NCBI GenBank assembly: GCA_900768755.1
Contig: CAAGDV010000032.1
Location: 1 to 64,000 of the forward strand
Source of the DNA: Lachnospiraceae bacterium
GTDB lineage: Bacteria; Bacillota; Clostridia; Lachnospirales; Lachnospiraceae
Length of the DNA: 64,000 bases
Direction of reading: 5' to 3'
A program made the translations under genes and the position numbers. The notes beneath the pieces were generated by a model. That model ran no database searches. It worked only from the letters and a program-made list of their open reading frames with translations, and was not told where the DNA came from. Shown one piece after another: positions 1 to 7,728 of this stretch; within the stretch, counting starts at the first letter, position 1, and every line of letters starts with the position of its first letter.

Positions 1-4
1 ATAT

Positions 5-77
5 GGGGTCTTAGCTCAGCTGGGAGAGCATCTGCCTTACAAGCAGAGGGTCATAGGTTCGAGCCCTATAGGCCCCA
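5..77 (+). tRNA. tRNA-Val (anticodon TAC)
   Basis: The sequence folds as a full cloverleaf. The seven-base acceptor stem starting GGGG pairs with the CCCC-ending 3' side, the T-arm GGTTCGA motif is present, and the anticodon loop CTTACAA reads TAC. No CCA is encoded. It sits 16 bases before tRNA-Met and probably continues a tRNA cluster that starts outside the window. Confidence 0.95.
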
Positions 78-93
78 TTTCATAATCAAATAT

Positions 94-167
94 GGCGGAG
101 TAGCTCAGATGGCTAGAGCACATGGTTCATACCCATGGTGTCAGGGGTTCGATTCCCTTCTCCGCTA
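94..167 (+). tRNA. tRNA-Met (anticodon CAT)
   Basis: A complete cloverleaf with acceptor stem GGCGGAG against CTCCGCT (one G-U pair) and anticodon loop TTCATAC, which gives CAT. The stem lacks the run of G-C pairs in the anticodon stem typical of initiator tRNA, so an elongator Met is most likely. A CAT tRNA modified to read Ile cannot be excluded by eye. Confidence 0.9.
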
Positions 168-176
168 CTGCCAATG

Positions 177-208
177 AGCCCTTGATGTTATGACATTGAG
201 GGCTTTGT
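177..208 (+). terminator. Intrinsic terminator of the tRNA-Val/tRNA-Met unit
   Basis: The 12-bp stem AGCCCTTGATGT/ACATTGAGGGCT (two G-U pairs) has a TATG loop and a TTTGTATT tail. It ends only 20 bases before the ispF start codon. Transcription of ispF therefore needs read-through from the tRNA unit or a promoter inside this short space. Confidence 0.75.
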
Positions 209-228
209 ATTATCAGTCAGGAGGATTT

Positions 229-783
229 ATGAGAATCGGAACCGGATATGATGTTCACAGAGTTACAGAAGGAAGACCGATGATTATCGGGGGCGTTAAC
301 ATTCCGTGTGAAAAGGGCCTTATGGGCCATTCCGATGCGGATGTCCTGGTGCATGCGATAATGGATGCACTTCTGGGAGCGTGTGCTCTCGGCGATATAG
401 GAATGCACTTTCCGGATAAAGACGACAGATACCTCGGAGCTTCAAGCATAAGCTTGTTAAAGCAGGTCGGTGAACTGCTTTCCGACAACAATTTTTTTAT
501 TGAAAATATCGACAGCACTATCATTGCGCAGGCACCAAAGATGGCACCGCACATCAACGCCATGCGTGAGAACATCGCACAGGCACTCGGAATAAGCGTA
601 AGCCTCGTAAGCGTCAAAGCAACGACCGAGGAGGGGCTTGGTTTTACCGGTAACGGCGAGGGAATCGCGGCTCAGGCTGTGGCGATGGTGTCCACTGTCG
701 ACAATTATATTTATGAGATGGAAGATGATCGATGTAGCAGCTGCAACGGATGTAAAAAATGTCAGGGACATGACAACTTTTGA
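229..783 (+). CDS. ispF: 2-C-methyl-D-erythritol 2,4-cyclodiphosphate synthase with a Cys-rich C-terminal tail
   Basis: IspF cyclises CDP-ME 2-phosphate in the cytosolic MEP isoprenoid pathway. The N-terminus GTGYDVHRV, the metal-binding [12 protein letters not shown] segment, the HFPD motif and the [11 protein letters not shown] stretch are all present. The start at 229 follows a GGAGG ribosome binding site. An upstream in-frame start would lie in the tRNA terminator. The protein is 184 residues against about 157 for the family. The extra 25 or so residues after the core end in [10 protein letters not shown], a CX2CX2CX2C pattern not needed for catalysis. It heads the ispF-cysE-cysS-mrnC-rlmB-sigH group. 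In B. subtilis gltX lies between ispF and cysE, but here it does not. Confidence 0.95.
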   Translation: MRIGTGYDVHRVTEGRPMIIGGVNIPCEKGLMGHSDADVLVHAIMDALLGACALGDIGMHFPDKDDRYLGASSISLLKQVGELLSDNNFFIENIDSTIIAQAPKMAPHINAMRENIAQALGISVSLVSVKATTEEGLGFTGNGEGIAAQAVAMVSTVDNYIYEMEDDRCSSCNGCKKCQGHDNF

Positions 784-820
784 CCCCGGCGACATATTTT
801 ATTAACGGAGGATGCTGCAT

Positions 821-1477
821 ATGAAATTCAGAGATTATGTTAAGGCTCAGACGGCGGTAATTAAAGACCGGGACCCGGCAATGAAGAGCGATTGGGAGGT
901 TTTTTTGTACCCATGCTTCTGGGCAATATGGAAATACCGCAAAGCGCATAGATTGTACCTTAAAGGCAAATTTTACCGGGCACGAAAGATTTCACAGCGT
1001 GCCGCAAGGCGCACGGGAATAGAGATTCACCCGGGTGCTACGATAGGAGAGGGCCTGTTTATCGACCACGGACACGGAGTCGTAATCGGCGAGACAACGG
1101 TCATCGGCAACAACGTAACACTCTATCAGGGCGTTACGCTGGGAGGAACAGGCAAGGAGCACGGCAAAAGACATCCTACAATTGAGGACAATGTAATGAT
1201 AAGCACCGGCGCCAAGGTTCTTGGCTCATTTACGATTGGCGCGGGCTCCAAAATAGGTGCCGGTTCGGTGGTGCTTGATGAGGTTCCGCCCAACTCGACG
1301 GTTGTGGGTATCCCGGGAAGGATAGTTAAGAGCAATGATGTCAGACTTCCCAATACGGACCTCGATCAGATTAACCTGCCGGATCCTGTATATAATGACA
1401 TCAGTATTTTGAAGGAAGAGAATGCGAAGCTTAAGGAAGCTGTCGCAGAGCTTGCAAAAAAGATTGGAGAGCTATAG
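821..1477 (+). CDS. cysE: Serine O-acetyltransferase (short EpsC/CysE type)
   Basis: The enzyme transfers acetyl from acetyl-CoA to serine, the first step of cysteine synthesis. The protein (218 residues) has a short N-terminal helical part followed by left-handed beta-helix hexapeptide repeats. These include IHPGATIGEGLFIDHGHGVVIGE, in which the catalytic HGHG histidine pair is visible, and the later GAKVLGSFTIGAGSKIGAGSVV repeats. The start at 821 is preferred over 812 because the GGAGG lies nine bases upstream of it. The last 30 residues form a charged helix. It is followed after 3 bases by cysS, linking cysteine supply with Cys-tRNA formation. Confidence 0.93.
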   Translation: MKFRDYVKAQTAVIKDRDPAMKSDWEVFLYPCFWAIWKYRKAHRLYLKGKFYRARKISQRAARRTGIEIHPGATIGEGLFIDHGHGVVIGETTVIGNNVTLYQGVTLGGTGKEHGKRHPTIEDNVMISTGAKVLGSFTIGAGSKIGAGSVVLDEVPPNSTVVGIPGRIVKSNDVRLPNTDLDQINLPDPVYNDISILKEENAKLKEAVAELAKKIGEL

Positions 1478-1480
1478 ACG

Positions 1481-2902
1481 ATGGAAGATAAAGTTTTTTT
1501 GTTCAATACACTTACGAGAAATGTTGAGAGGCTGGTGCCAAATGTGCCGGGGCATATTGCCATGTATACCTGCGGCCCGACCGTGTACCATTATGCCCAC
1601 ATCGGTAATCTCAGGTCTTACATTATGGAGGACGTACTTGAAAAGACCTTAAGATATGTCGGATACGATGTAAAAAGAGTTATGAATATCACTGATGTCG
1701 GTCATCTCACAAGCGATGCCGATACCGGTGAGGACAAAATGTTAAAAGGCGCAAAGCGTGAGCACAAAACAGTCATGGAGATTGCAAAATTCTATACCGA
1801 TGCTTTTTTTGCCGACTGCGCGCGCTTAAATATCAAGACCCCGGATGTCGTGGAGCCTGCCACCAACTGCATATCTGAATTTATCCATATGGTCAGCGTG
1901 CTTTTGGAGAAGGGATACGCATACGAGGCGGGCGGCAATGTCTATTTTGACACTTCAAAACTTAAGGATTATTATGTGTTCTCAAGCCAGAGCGAGAAGG
2001 AACTCATGGTCGGGGTCCGCGATGATGTCAGTGAGGACACCAACAAGCGCAACAAGGCTGATTTTGTATTGTGGTTTACCAAGTCCAAATTCGACAATCA
2101 GGAGCTTAAGTGGGAGAGCCCGTGGGGCGTCGGCTATCCGGGCTGGCATATAGAGTGCTCGTGCATCAGCATGAAACATCTTGGCGAGTATATGGACATC
2201 CACTGCGGCGGTGTTGACAATATTTTCCCGCATCACACCAACGAGATTGCGCAGAGCGAAAGCTACCTGGGACACAAGTGGTGCAACTACTGGTTCCACG
2301 TGCATCACTTAAACGACCGCTCGGGCAAGATGAGCAAATCAAAAGGGGATTTCCTTACGGTTTCGCTTCTCTGCGAAAAAGGATACAATCCGTTGGTATA
2401 CAGACTATTCTGCCTCCAGTCGCACTACAGAAAACCGCTTGAGTTTTCGTACGAGGTGCTTGACAATATGACACAGGCGTACAATAAGCTGGTCAGAAGA
2501 GTGTCGGAGCTTTCAAAGGACGGAGAGGTCGACCGCGCGGGATTTGACGAGTACAGGGGCAGATTTGAAGATGCATTGTGCAATGACATCAACACTTCAT
2601 CGGCGATTACCGTTGTGTATGATGTTTTGGCAAGCGGACTTAACGATGCAACCAAAAGAGCGCTCATTGAAAGCTTTGATGAGGTGCTTTCGCTTAATCT
2701 TACCGCTTCTTCTGCAACAGAAGATAACGGCGTTGACAAGGAGACCGAGGAGTACATCCTTGCCAAAATAGCGGAGAGAAAAGAAGCAAAGACCATGAAG
2801 GATTTTGCAAAGGCAGACGCAATAAGGGCTGAACTTTTAGAGCGCGGAATTCAGATAAAAGACACCAGGGAAGGAACGGTGTGGGAGGTTATTAATGCAT
2901 AA
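1481..2902 (+). CDS. cysS: Cysteinyl-tRNA synthetase
   Basis: A class I aminoacyl-tRNA synthetase of 473 residues, normal for the family. The zinc-ligand cysteine of CGPTVY (residue 31) precedes the HIGH-type signature HYAHIGN (about 37-43). The WHIECS segment and the KMSKSKG loop (about residue 283) complete the active site. The C-terminal DALR-type helical region ends with the IRAELLERGIQIKDT motif common in CysRS. It lies between cysE and mrnC and overlaps mrnC by 8 bases, so the two are translationally coupled. Confidence 0.97.
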   Translation: MEDKVFLFNTLTRNVERLVPNVPGHIAMYTCGPTVYHYAHIGNLRSYIMEDVLEKTLRYVGYDVKRVMNITDVGHLTSDADTGEDKMLKGAKREHKTVMEIAKFYTDAFFADCARLNIKTPDVVEPATNCISEFIHMVSVLLEKGYAYEAGGNVYFDTSKLKDYYVFSSQSEKELMVGVRDDVSEDTNKRNKADFVLWFTKSKFDNQELKWESPWGVGYPGWHIECSCISMKHLGEYMDIHCGGVDNIFPHHTNEIAQSESYLGHKWCNYWFHVHHLNDRSGKMSKSKGDFLTVSLLCEKGYNPLVYRLFCLQSHYRKPLEFSYEVLDNMTQAYNKLVRRVSELSKDGEVDRAGFDEYRGRFEDALCNDINTSSAITVVYDVLASGLNDATKRALIESFDEVLSLNLTASSATEDNGVDKETEEYILAKIAERKEAKTMKDFAKADAIRAELLERGIQIKDTREGTVWEVINA

Positions 2903-3314
2903 GGAGTTTATGGAGACTTTTGTGCATGATGCGGTTGATGTGACATCATATTCGCCGCTGACACTGGCGTATCTCGGCGATTGCGTGTACGAGCTTATCG
3001 TCCGCTCAAAACTTGTGTATGCCTGCAACGAGCCTGCCAACATACTTAACCGTAAGGGCAGTAACCTCGCCAAGGCGGCAACACAGGCGGCAATTGCCGA
3101 TGCTGTTTTGCCGATGTTATCAGACGAGGAGACGGCGGCGTACAGACGGGGCCGCAATGCGCATTCCGCCACCAAAGCCAAAAATGCCACGGTTTCGGAT
3201 TACCGCAGGGCGACCGGATTTGAAGCGCTTATCGGATATCTCTACCTCAAAGAGGAATTCGGCAGAATAATGGAGATAATCAGGGCCGGTTTTGACGCTA
3301 TAGGAGAAAAATAA
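2895..3314 (+). CDS. mrnC: Mini-ribonuclease 3
   Basis: MrnC is an RNase III catalytic domain without the double-stranded RNA-binding domain. In Bacillus it matures the ends of 23S rRNA. The protein is 139 residues. It has the LAYLGDCVYELIVR signature near residue 25 and the distal FEALIGYLYL segment with the second catalytic acidic residue. The start at 2895 has GGGAGG seven bases upstream, inside the end of cysS. A later ATG at 2910 lies too close to its AAGGAG. It ends overlapping the rlmB start codon by one base. Confidence 0.93.
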   Translation: MHKEFMETFVHDAVDVTSYSPLTLAYLGDCVYELIVRSKLVYACNEPANILNRKGSNLAKAATQAAIADAVLPMLSDEETAAYRRGRNAHSATKAKNATVSDYRRATGFEALIGYLYLKEEFGRIMEIIRAGFDAIGEK

Positions 3315-4051
3315 TGAGATATAACGAATTTCAGATAGAGGGCAGGAACGCCGTCATTGAGGCATTCCGCGCCGGAAAAACAATCGACAGACTCTATGTG
3401 CAGGACGGGCTTAAGGACGGACCGGTTATGACCGCCATACGGGAGGCAAAAAAAACGGACACAGTGATAAGCTTTGTTGATAAAGAACGCCTTGATGCAA
3501 TGTCCGATACCGGGCATCATCAGGGAATTATCGCAAAGGCCGCCGCGTACGAGTATGCCGAGGTTTCGGACATCCTTCAGGCTGCGGAGGACAAAAACGA
3601 GCCGCCGTTTATTTTTATCCTTGACGGAATAGAGGACCCGCATAATCTCGGAGCGATAATAAGAACCGCCAATCTCTGCGGGGCTCACGGCGTAATTATT
3701 CCCAAAAGAAGGGCGGTAGGACTGACCGCAACCGTTCTCAAGGCATCGGCGGGGGCGCTCAATTACACGCCTGTTGCGAAGGTGACCAACATTGCGGCAA
3801 CCATCGAGGACCTTAAGAAAAAAGGTCTGTGGTTTGTGTGCGCTGACATGGGTGGCGAGGTTATGTACAGGCTTAATCTTACGGGCCCAATCGGACTTGT
3901 AATCGGCAATGAAGGCGAGGGCGTTTCGCGTCTTGTCAGGGAGAAATGCGACTACATCGCAGCAATCCCTATGAAAGGAAATATAGATTCTTTAAATGCA
4001 TCGGTTGCCGCCGGTGTTTTGGCATATGAGATAGTAAGACAGAGAGGGTAG
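3314..4051 (+). CDS. rlmB: 23S rRNA 2'-O-methyltransferase RlmB (TrmH family)
   Basis: A SPOUT methyltransferase expected to methylate the 2'-OH of G2251 in 23S rRNA. The N-terminal substrate-binding domain begins with the IEGRNAVIEAF motif. The three SPOUT motifs follow in order: NLGAIIRTA (around residue 115), VIGNEGEGV (around 200) and IPMKGNIDSLNASVA, which forms the trefoil knot. Length is 245 residues, as usual. It is the fifth gene of the cluster and is followed after 3 bases by sigH. In B. subtilis the NYN nuclease gene rae1 (yacP) sits at this junction. Here it is absent. Confidence 0.93.
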   Translation: MRYNEFQIEGRNAVIEAFRAGKTIDRLYVQDGLKDGPVMTAIREAKKTDTVISFVDKERLDAMSDTGHHQGIIAKAAAYEYAEVSDILQAAEDKNEPPFIFILDGIEDPHNLGAIIRTANLCGAHGVIIPKRRAVGLTATVLKASAGALNYTPVAKVTNIAATIEDLKKKGLWFVCADMGGEVMYRLNLTGPIGLVIGNEGEGVSRLVREKCDYIAAIPMKGNIDSLNASVAAGVLAYEIVRQRG

Positions 4052-4054
4052 TGT

Positions 4055-4672
4055 ATGGGGGAGACCGGGTACAATAAGATGTCGGACGAGGAACTGGTTA
4101 ATCTGTACCGCAACGGGGAGGCTGCGGCGGCGGATTATCTTGTTGAGAAGTACAAAAGTCTTGTAAGAATGAAGAGCCGCACATATTTTCTTCTGGGGGC
4201 GGATAATGAGGACCTCATTCAGGAAGGAATGATAGGCTTATATAAAGCCATCAGGGACTATAACCCCGGCAAAGCCACGGTGTTTATGACTTTTGCCTCG
4301 CTGTGCATAAGCCGTCAGATTAACACCGCGATGACGGCGTACAACCGCAAAAAAAATTCACCTCTCAATTCATCCATCTCGCTTGACGCACCCGCTTCGC
4401 CGGATGAGGAATGCGAGACCAGTCTGTCTGACATAATATCGTCGGGGCCGGAGGGCAATCCGGAGACCCTTGTCATTGACAGGGAACAGTCAGAGGTGTT
4501 TTTTAAGAACCTGTTCGACAGCTTAAGCAGTATGGAAAAAGAGGTTCTGGAGCTTTACAAAGAGGGCCTGAGTTACACCGAGATTGCAAAATATCTCGGA
4601 AAGACACCCAAGACCATTGATAACGCCATACAACGCATCAGAAATAAGACAATAAAACTAAAAAACGCCTAA
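4055..4672 (+). CDS. sigH: RNA polymerase sigma-H factor
   Basis: A sigma-70 family factor of 205 residues that controls early sporulation and stationary-phase genes in endospore formers. Region 2 is seen as DLIQEGMIGLYKAIRDYN followed by TFASLCISRQI. Region 4 is seen as LSSMEKEVLELYKEGLSYTEIAKYLGKTPKTIDNAIQRIR, a helix-turn-helix that would recognise the -35 element. Position after rlmB matches the SigH locus of Bacillus and Clostridia. The initiation codon at 4055 has a GAGAGG ribosome binding site. A later ATG at 4079 is possible. Confidence 0.92.
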   Translation: MGETGYNKMSDEELVNLYRNGEAAAADYLVEKYKSLVRMKSRTYFLLGADNEDLIQEGMIGLYKAIRDYNPGKATVFMTFASLCISRQINTAMTAYNRKKNSPLNSSISLDAPASPDEECETSLSDIISSGPEGNPETLVIDREQSEVFFKNLFDSLSSMEKEVLELYKEGLSYTEIAKYLGKTPKTIDNAIQRIRNKTIKLKNA

Positions 4673-4678
4673 AATGGC

Positions 4679-4707
4679 TGTTGCTATATTCAATTATATG
4701 ATATAAT
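4679..4707 (+). promoter_or_regulatory. Candidate sigma-A promoter abutting the 4.7-kb repeat copy
   Basis: TGTTGC (4679-4684), a 17-bp spacer and TATAAT (4702-4707). The -10 hexamer is immediately followed by the first base of the repeat (GTACGCGAGC). The same arrangement (TATAAT or TAAAAT, then GTACG) is seen at the other two loci. The -35 is weak. Transcription from it is an inference. Confidence 0.4.
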
Positions 4708-4802
4708 GTACGCGAGCAGAAAACCAAGCGACGCCGGAGGAGGCATTTGGTTTTTGCCGCGATAACGAGCAAACGGCCTGCGAAGCAGGGGGATGCTTTT
4801 TT
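4708..4802 (+). repeat. Composite structured repeat, copy 1 (possible small RNA)
   Basis: Hairpin module 4708-4766: CGCG (4711-4714) pairs with CGCG (4758-4761), AAAACCA (4720-4726) with TGGTTTT (4748-4754), and GCC (4733-4735) with GGC (4742-4744). It is followed by GCAAAC (4769-4774) and the CCTGC-GAA-GCAGG hairpin (4777-4789), then TTTTTT at 4797-4802. The third arm and closing GTTTGC found at the other loci are missing here. The T-run after a GC hairpin could end a transcript of about 90 bases. It lies between sigH and tRNA-Thr, with no open reading frame. Function is unknown. I do not recognise it as a named RNA family. Confidence 0.7.
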
Positions 4803-4859
4803 GCTGTGCTCGGACAGTTTCCGTCATATTAAGAACAGATAAAAAACACAAAAAAAGTG

Positions 4860-4888
4860 TTGCTTATTTTGAATCTATGTGATAGAAT
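4860..4888 (+). promoter_or_regulatory. Promoter of tRNA-Thr
   Basis: TTGCTT (4860-4865), a 17-bp spacer and TAGAAT (4883-4888), 13 bases before the mature 5' end of tRNA-Thr. Confidence 0.65.
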
Positions 4889-4901
4889 GCAATTCGGATG
4901 T

Positions 4902-4973
4902 GCTGATGTGGCTCAGAGGTAGAGCACTTCCTTGGTAAGGAAGGGGTCACGGGTTCAATTCCCGTCATCAGCT
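4902..4973 (+). tRNA. tRNA-Thr (anticodon GGT)
   Basis: A full cloverleaf with acceptor stem GCTGATG/CATCAGC and anticodon stem CTTCC/GGAAG around loop TTGGTAA, giving anticodon GGT. The T-loop GGTTCAATTCC is present. No CCA is encoded. Confidence 0.95.
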
Positions 4974-4980
4974 TATATAT

Positions 4981-5019
4981 GACCTGAATCGCAGTTTAAG
5001 GCGGTTCAGGTCTTTGTTA
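4981..5019 (+). terminator. Terminator of tRNA-Thr
   Basis: The 12-bp stem GACCTGAATCGC/GCGGTTCAGGTC has a loop of 8 bases and a TTTGTTAT tail, directly after the tRNA. Confidence 0.75.
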
Positions 5020-5040
5020 TATCGATTGTCAGGGAGGAAA

Positions 5041-6405
5041 ATGATGGTTAAGTTTCGCAGGTTAACAGCAATTGCATGTGCACTTCTGACGTTTTTTTTG
5101 ACACCGGCTTTTACCGGGTGCAGCAGATATATTATTACGCTGGTATCGGATGTGGTTACGGTTCCGCAGGGGGAGGAACTAAGCACCGACAAATCCGATT
5201 ACATCCGGGCTTCCGAGAAGATGATGGAGGAGATGACGCTTGATTTGTCCGCCGTTAACACTGAGGTTACCGGCGATTATACGGCGAGCGTTACTTACGG
5301 TGATGAGACAAGGTATTTTACAATCAGGGTGGCGGACATGACTGCCCCCGTGATAAATCTTACGGGCACGGAATTTTTTATCGAGGGAAGCGGCGAGATT
5401 AAGATATCTGACGTTGTGGCGTCTGTGGATGATTTTTCCGGATGCAAATACGGATTTTCGGATGACATTACCAAAGCGGATAATGACAAAATAATATTGG
5501 AGTCCCGGTATTTTGACGGCGTAGGCGATGCGACGCTTGAAGTCATTGCAAAAGATGACTGCGGCAATATCTCGGTGAAGGAGATAACGGTGCATGTTGT
5601 TAACAGTCAGGAAGAGATTCCGGACAACAATGATGATAATGATGATGTGGGTGTTGTGACGGACTACCGCGAATATATGAATCACAACAGCGGAGCCCTG
5701 GCGGACAGTCTGGACAGCTACAGCAGCAACGCTTTGTACTTCGGAGTGGGCACGGACCGCGAAACAGCGACCAACAGGCCGAAGCTTAACTATTATATCA
5801 ATCTTTATCCCAATCTTGCGGTTGATTTTATACAGCCGCAGAGCAAATATGTGTGGCTTACCTTTAACGAGACCTCCGAGAGGGGCAACACAGCGGTCAT
5901 CCTTGACATTCTCAAGGAAAAACAGGTGAGCGCGGTATTTTTTGTCACGCTGAATTACGCAAAAAGCAATCCGGATCTGATAAAAAGAATGATAGACGAG
6001 GGTCATGTTATCGGTAATTTTACCGCAAATTGCGTAAAAGTGGGAGATTTGTCAGTAAATGAATTGACAACTGAACTTAATGCGTTGTACAATTACCTGC
6101 AAGATACCTACGGGTACAAAATGTACCTGTTTCGTCCCCCTTCAGGATACTATAGTGAGCGGGCTATTGCGGTGGCGGAGAGCCTTGGATACAGGACCGT
6201 TTTCTGGAGTTACGCGTATGCTGACTGGGACTTGAATAATCAGCCCCCGGTATCGGAAGCGCTTGCCAATGCTTTGTCGGGCGCACACGGTGGAGCAATC
6301 TATCTTTTCGGAGGATCGTCAACCACCAACAGGGATATGCTTGCAGACTTTATTGACGGAATCAGAGCTAAGGATTTGGAGTTTGCGGTTTATCAGAAGA
6401 TATAA
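5041..6405 (+). CDS. Membrane-anchored PdaA-like polysaccharide deacetylase homologue lacking the catalytic residues
   Basis: The N-terminus is a lipoprotein signal (hydrophobic stretch ending FTGC near residue 20). An Ig-like beta domain (about 45-180) and an acidic linker rich in D and N follow. The C-terminal third is a NodB-type domain most like PdaA, including FRPPSGYYSE and VFWSYAYADW. The family's catalytic residues are replaced. The TFDDG-type motif reads TFNET, the metal-binding H-S/T-x-x-H motif reads FTANC, and the late LLH reads LFGG. I therefore expect no deacetylase activity, but perhaps glycan binding or a scaffold role at the cell surface. The start at 5041 follows GGGAGG. It is 19 bases before asd. 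Confidence 0.8.
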   Translation: MMVKFRRLTAIACALLTFFLTPAFTGCSRYIITLVSDVVTVPQGEELSTDKSDYIRASEKMMEEMTLDLSAVNTEVTGDYTASVTYGDETRYFTIRVADMTAPVINLTGTEFFIEGSGEIKISDVVASVDDFSGCKYGFSDDITKADNDKIILESRYFDGVGDATLEVIAKDDCGNISVKEITVHVVNSQEEIPDNNDDNDDVGVVTDYREYMNHNSGALADSLDSYSSNALYFGVGTDRETATNRPKLNYYINLYPNLAVDFIQPQSKYVWLTFNETSERGNTAVILDILKEKQVSAVFFVTLNYAKSNPDLIKRMIDEGHVIGNFTANCVKVGDLSVNELTTELNALYNYLQDTYGYKMYLFRPPSGYYSERAIAVAESLGYRTVFWSYAYADWDLNNQPPVSEALANALSGAHGGAIYLFGGSSTTNRDMLADFIDGIRAKDLEFAVYQKI

Positions 6406-6424
6406 TTTCAAGGAGACGTATGAG

Positions 6425-7510
6425 ATGGAGAAAAAATTGAGAGTAGGAATACTTGGCGGAACCGGAATGGTAGGACAGCGTTTTATTTCGCTGTTGGAGA
6501 ATCACCCATGGTTTGAGGTTGTTGCGATTGCGGCAAGCCCGCGTTCAGCAGGAAAGACTTATGAGGAAGCTGTCGGCGGAAGATGGAAGATGACCACTCC
6601 GATGCCTGAAGCGGTTAAAAATATGATTGTGTACAACGTGCTTGATGTTGAAGAGGTTGCATCCAAGGTTGACTTCGTATTCAGCGCCGTTGATATGAGT
6701 AAGGAAGAGATAAAGAAGATTGAAGAAGATTACGCAAAGACCGAGACTCCGGTTGTGTCCAACAACAGTGCACACAGATGGACGGAGGATGTTCCGATGG
6801 TTGTGCCGGAGATTAATCCGGAGCATTTCGGACTTATCGAGTACCAGAAGAAGAGACTCGGAACCACAAGAGGTTTTGTCGCAGTTAAGCCTAACTGCTC
6901 AATTCAGAGCTACACACCGGCACTTTTTGCACTCAAAGAGTTTGAGCCTACACTTGTCGTAGCCACAACCTATCAGGCAATTTCCGGTGCTGGCAAGACC
7001 TTTAAGGATTGGCCGGAGATGGAAGGCAATGTTATTCCTTACATTGCAGGCGAGGAAGAAAAGAGTGAGCAGGAGCCGTTAAGACTTCTCGGCACACTTG
7101 TTGACGGACATATCGAGAAGGCAAAAGAGCCTGTCATCACCACACAGTGCATAAGAGTTCCGGTTCTCAATGGACATACTGCAGCGGTGTTTGTCAACTT
7201 CAGAAAGAAACCGACCAAGGAGCAGATTATCGACAGATGGAGAAGCTTTAAGGGACTTCCGCAGGAGTTGAATCTTCCGAGTGCACCAAAACACTTTATA
7301 CAGTATCTTGAGGAGGATAACAGACCTCAGGTTGCATTGGATGTTGATTATGAAAACGGATTCGGAGTGTCATTCGGACGACTTCGCGAGGACAGTGTAT
7401 TTGACTGGAAATTTGTGGGCCTTTCACATAACACTGTAAGAGGAGCTGCCGGCGGAGCGGTTCTTTCGGCAGAACTTCTGGTTGCCCAGAATTACATTAC
7501 CGCAAAATAA
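6425..7510 (+). CDS. asd: Aspartate-semialdehyde dehydrogenase (archaeal/fungal-type)
   Basis: The enzyme reduces aspartyl phosphate to aspartate semialdehyde, the branch point for lysine/diaminopimelate, threonine and methionine. The NADP-binding motif GGTGMVGQRF is at the N-terminus. The active-site cysteine is in KPNCSIQ (around residue 158), and the GAGKTFKDWPEM segment and the histidine of the IRVPVLNGHT stretch follow. The length of 361 residues and these motifs fit the archaeal/yeast-like subfamily found in many Clostridia, not the E. coli type. The start at 6425 is set by AGGAG nine bases upstream. Upstream in-frame codons lie inside the preceding gene. Confidence 0.93.
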   Translation: MEKKLRVGILGGTGMVGQRFISLLENHPWFEVVAIAASPRSAGKTYEEAVGGRWKMTTPMPEAVKNMIVYNVLDVEEVASKVDFVFSAVDMSKEEIKKIEEDYAKTETPVVSNNSAHRWTEDVPMVVPEINPEHFGLIEYQKKRLGTTRGFVAVKPNCSIQSYTPALFALKEFEPTLVVATTYQAISGAGKTFKDWPEMEGNVIPYIAGEEEKSEQEPLRLLGTLVDGHIEKAKEPVITTQCIRVPVLNGHTAAVFVNFRKKPTKEQIIDRWRSFKGLPQELNLPSAPKHFIQYLEEDNRPQVALDVDYENGFGVSFGRLREDSVFDWKFVGLSHNTVRGAAGGAVLSAELLVAQNYITAK

Positions 7511-7522
7511 TAGGTTTTTGGG

Positions 7523-7557
7523 GCTGTTTACATTCTTAATGTAAACAGCTTTTTTTC
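7523..7557 (+). terminator. Terminator after asd
   Basis: The 12-bp perfect stem GCTGTTTACATT/AATGTAAACAGC with a CTT loop is followed by seven T residues. Confidence 0.92.
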
Positions 7558-7600
7558 TTATTTTTTACAAGTATTTTATAAAATTTACATAATTTATTTC

Positions 7601-7629
7601 TTGCCTTATTTATGTTTCAATGATATACT
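7601..7629 (+). promoter_or_regulatory. Promoter of pflB
   Basis: TTGCCT (7601-7606), a 17-bp spacer and TATACT (7624-7629). This gives an untranslated leader of about 90 bases. An inverted repeat TGAGA...TCTCA at 7643-7663 lies just after the predicted start of transcription. Confidence 0.75.
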
Positions 7630-7728
7630 ATTTACGCCGAAGTGAGATAAATATTTGTTCTCAAGACGGTGTTATGATATTTACAAGTTACAGTTATTTT
7701 TCAATTTTTATAAAGAAAGGATGAGAAT

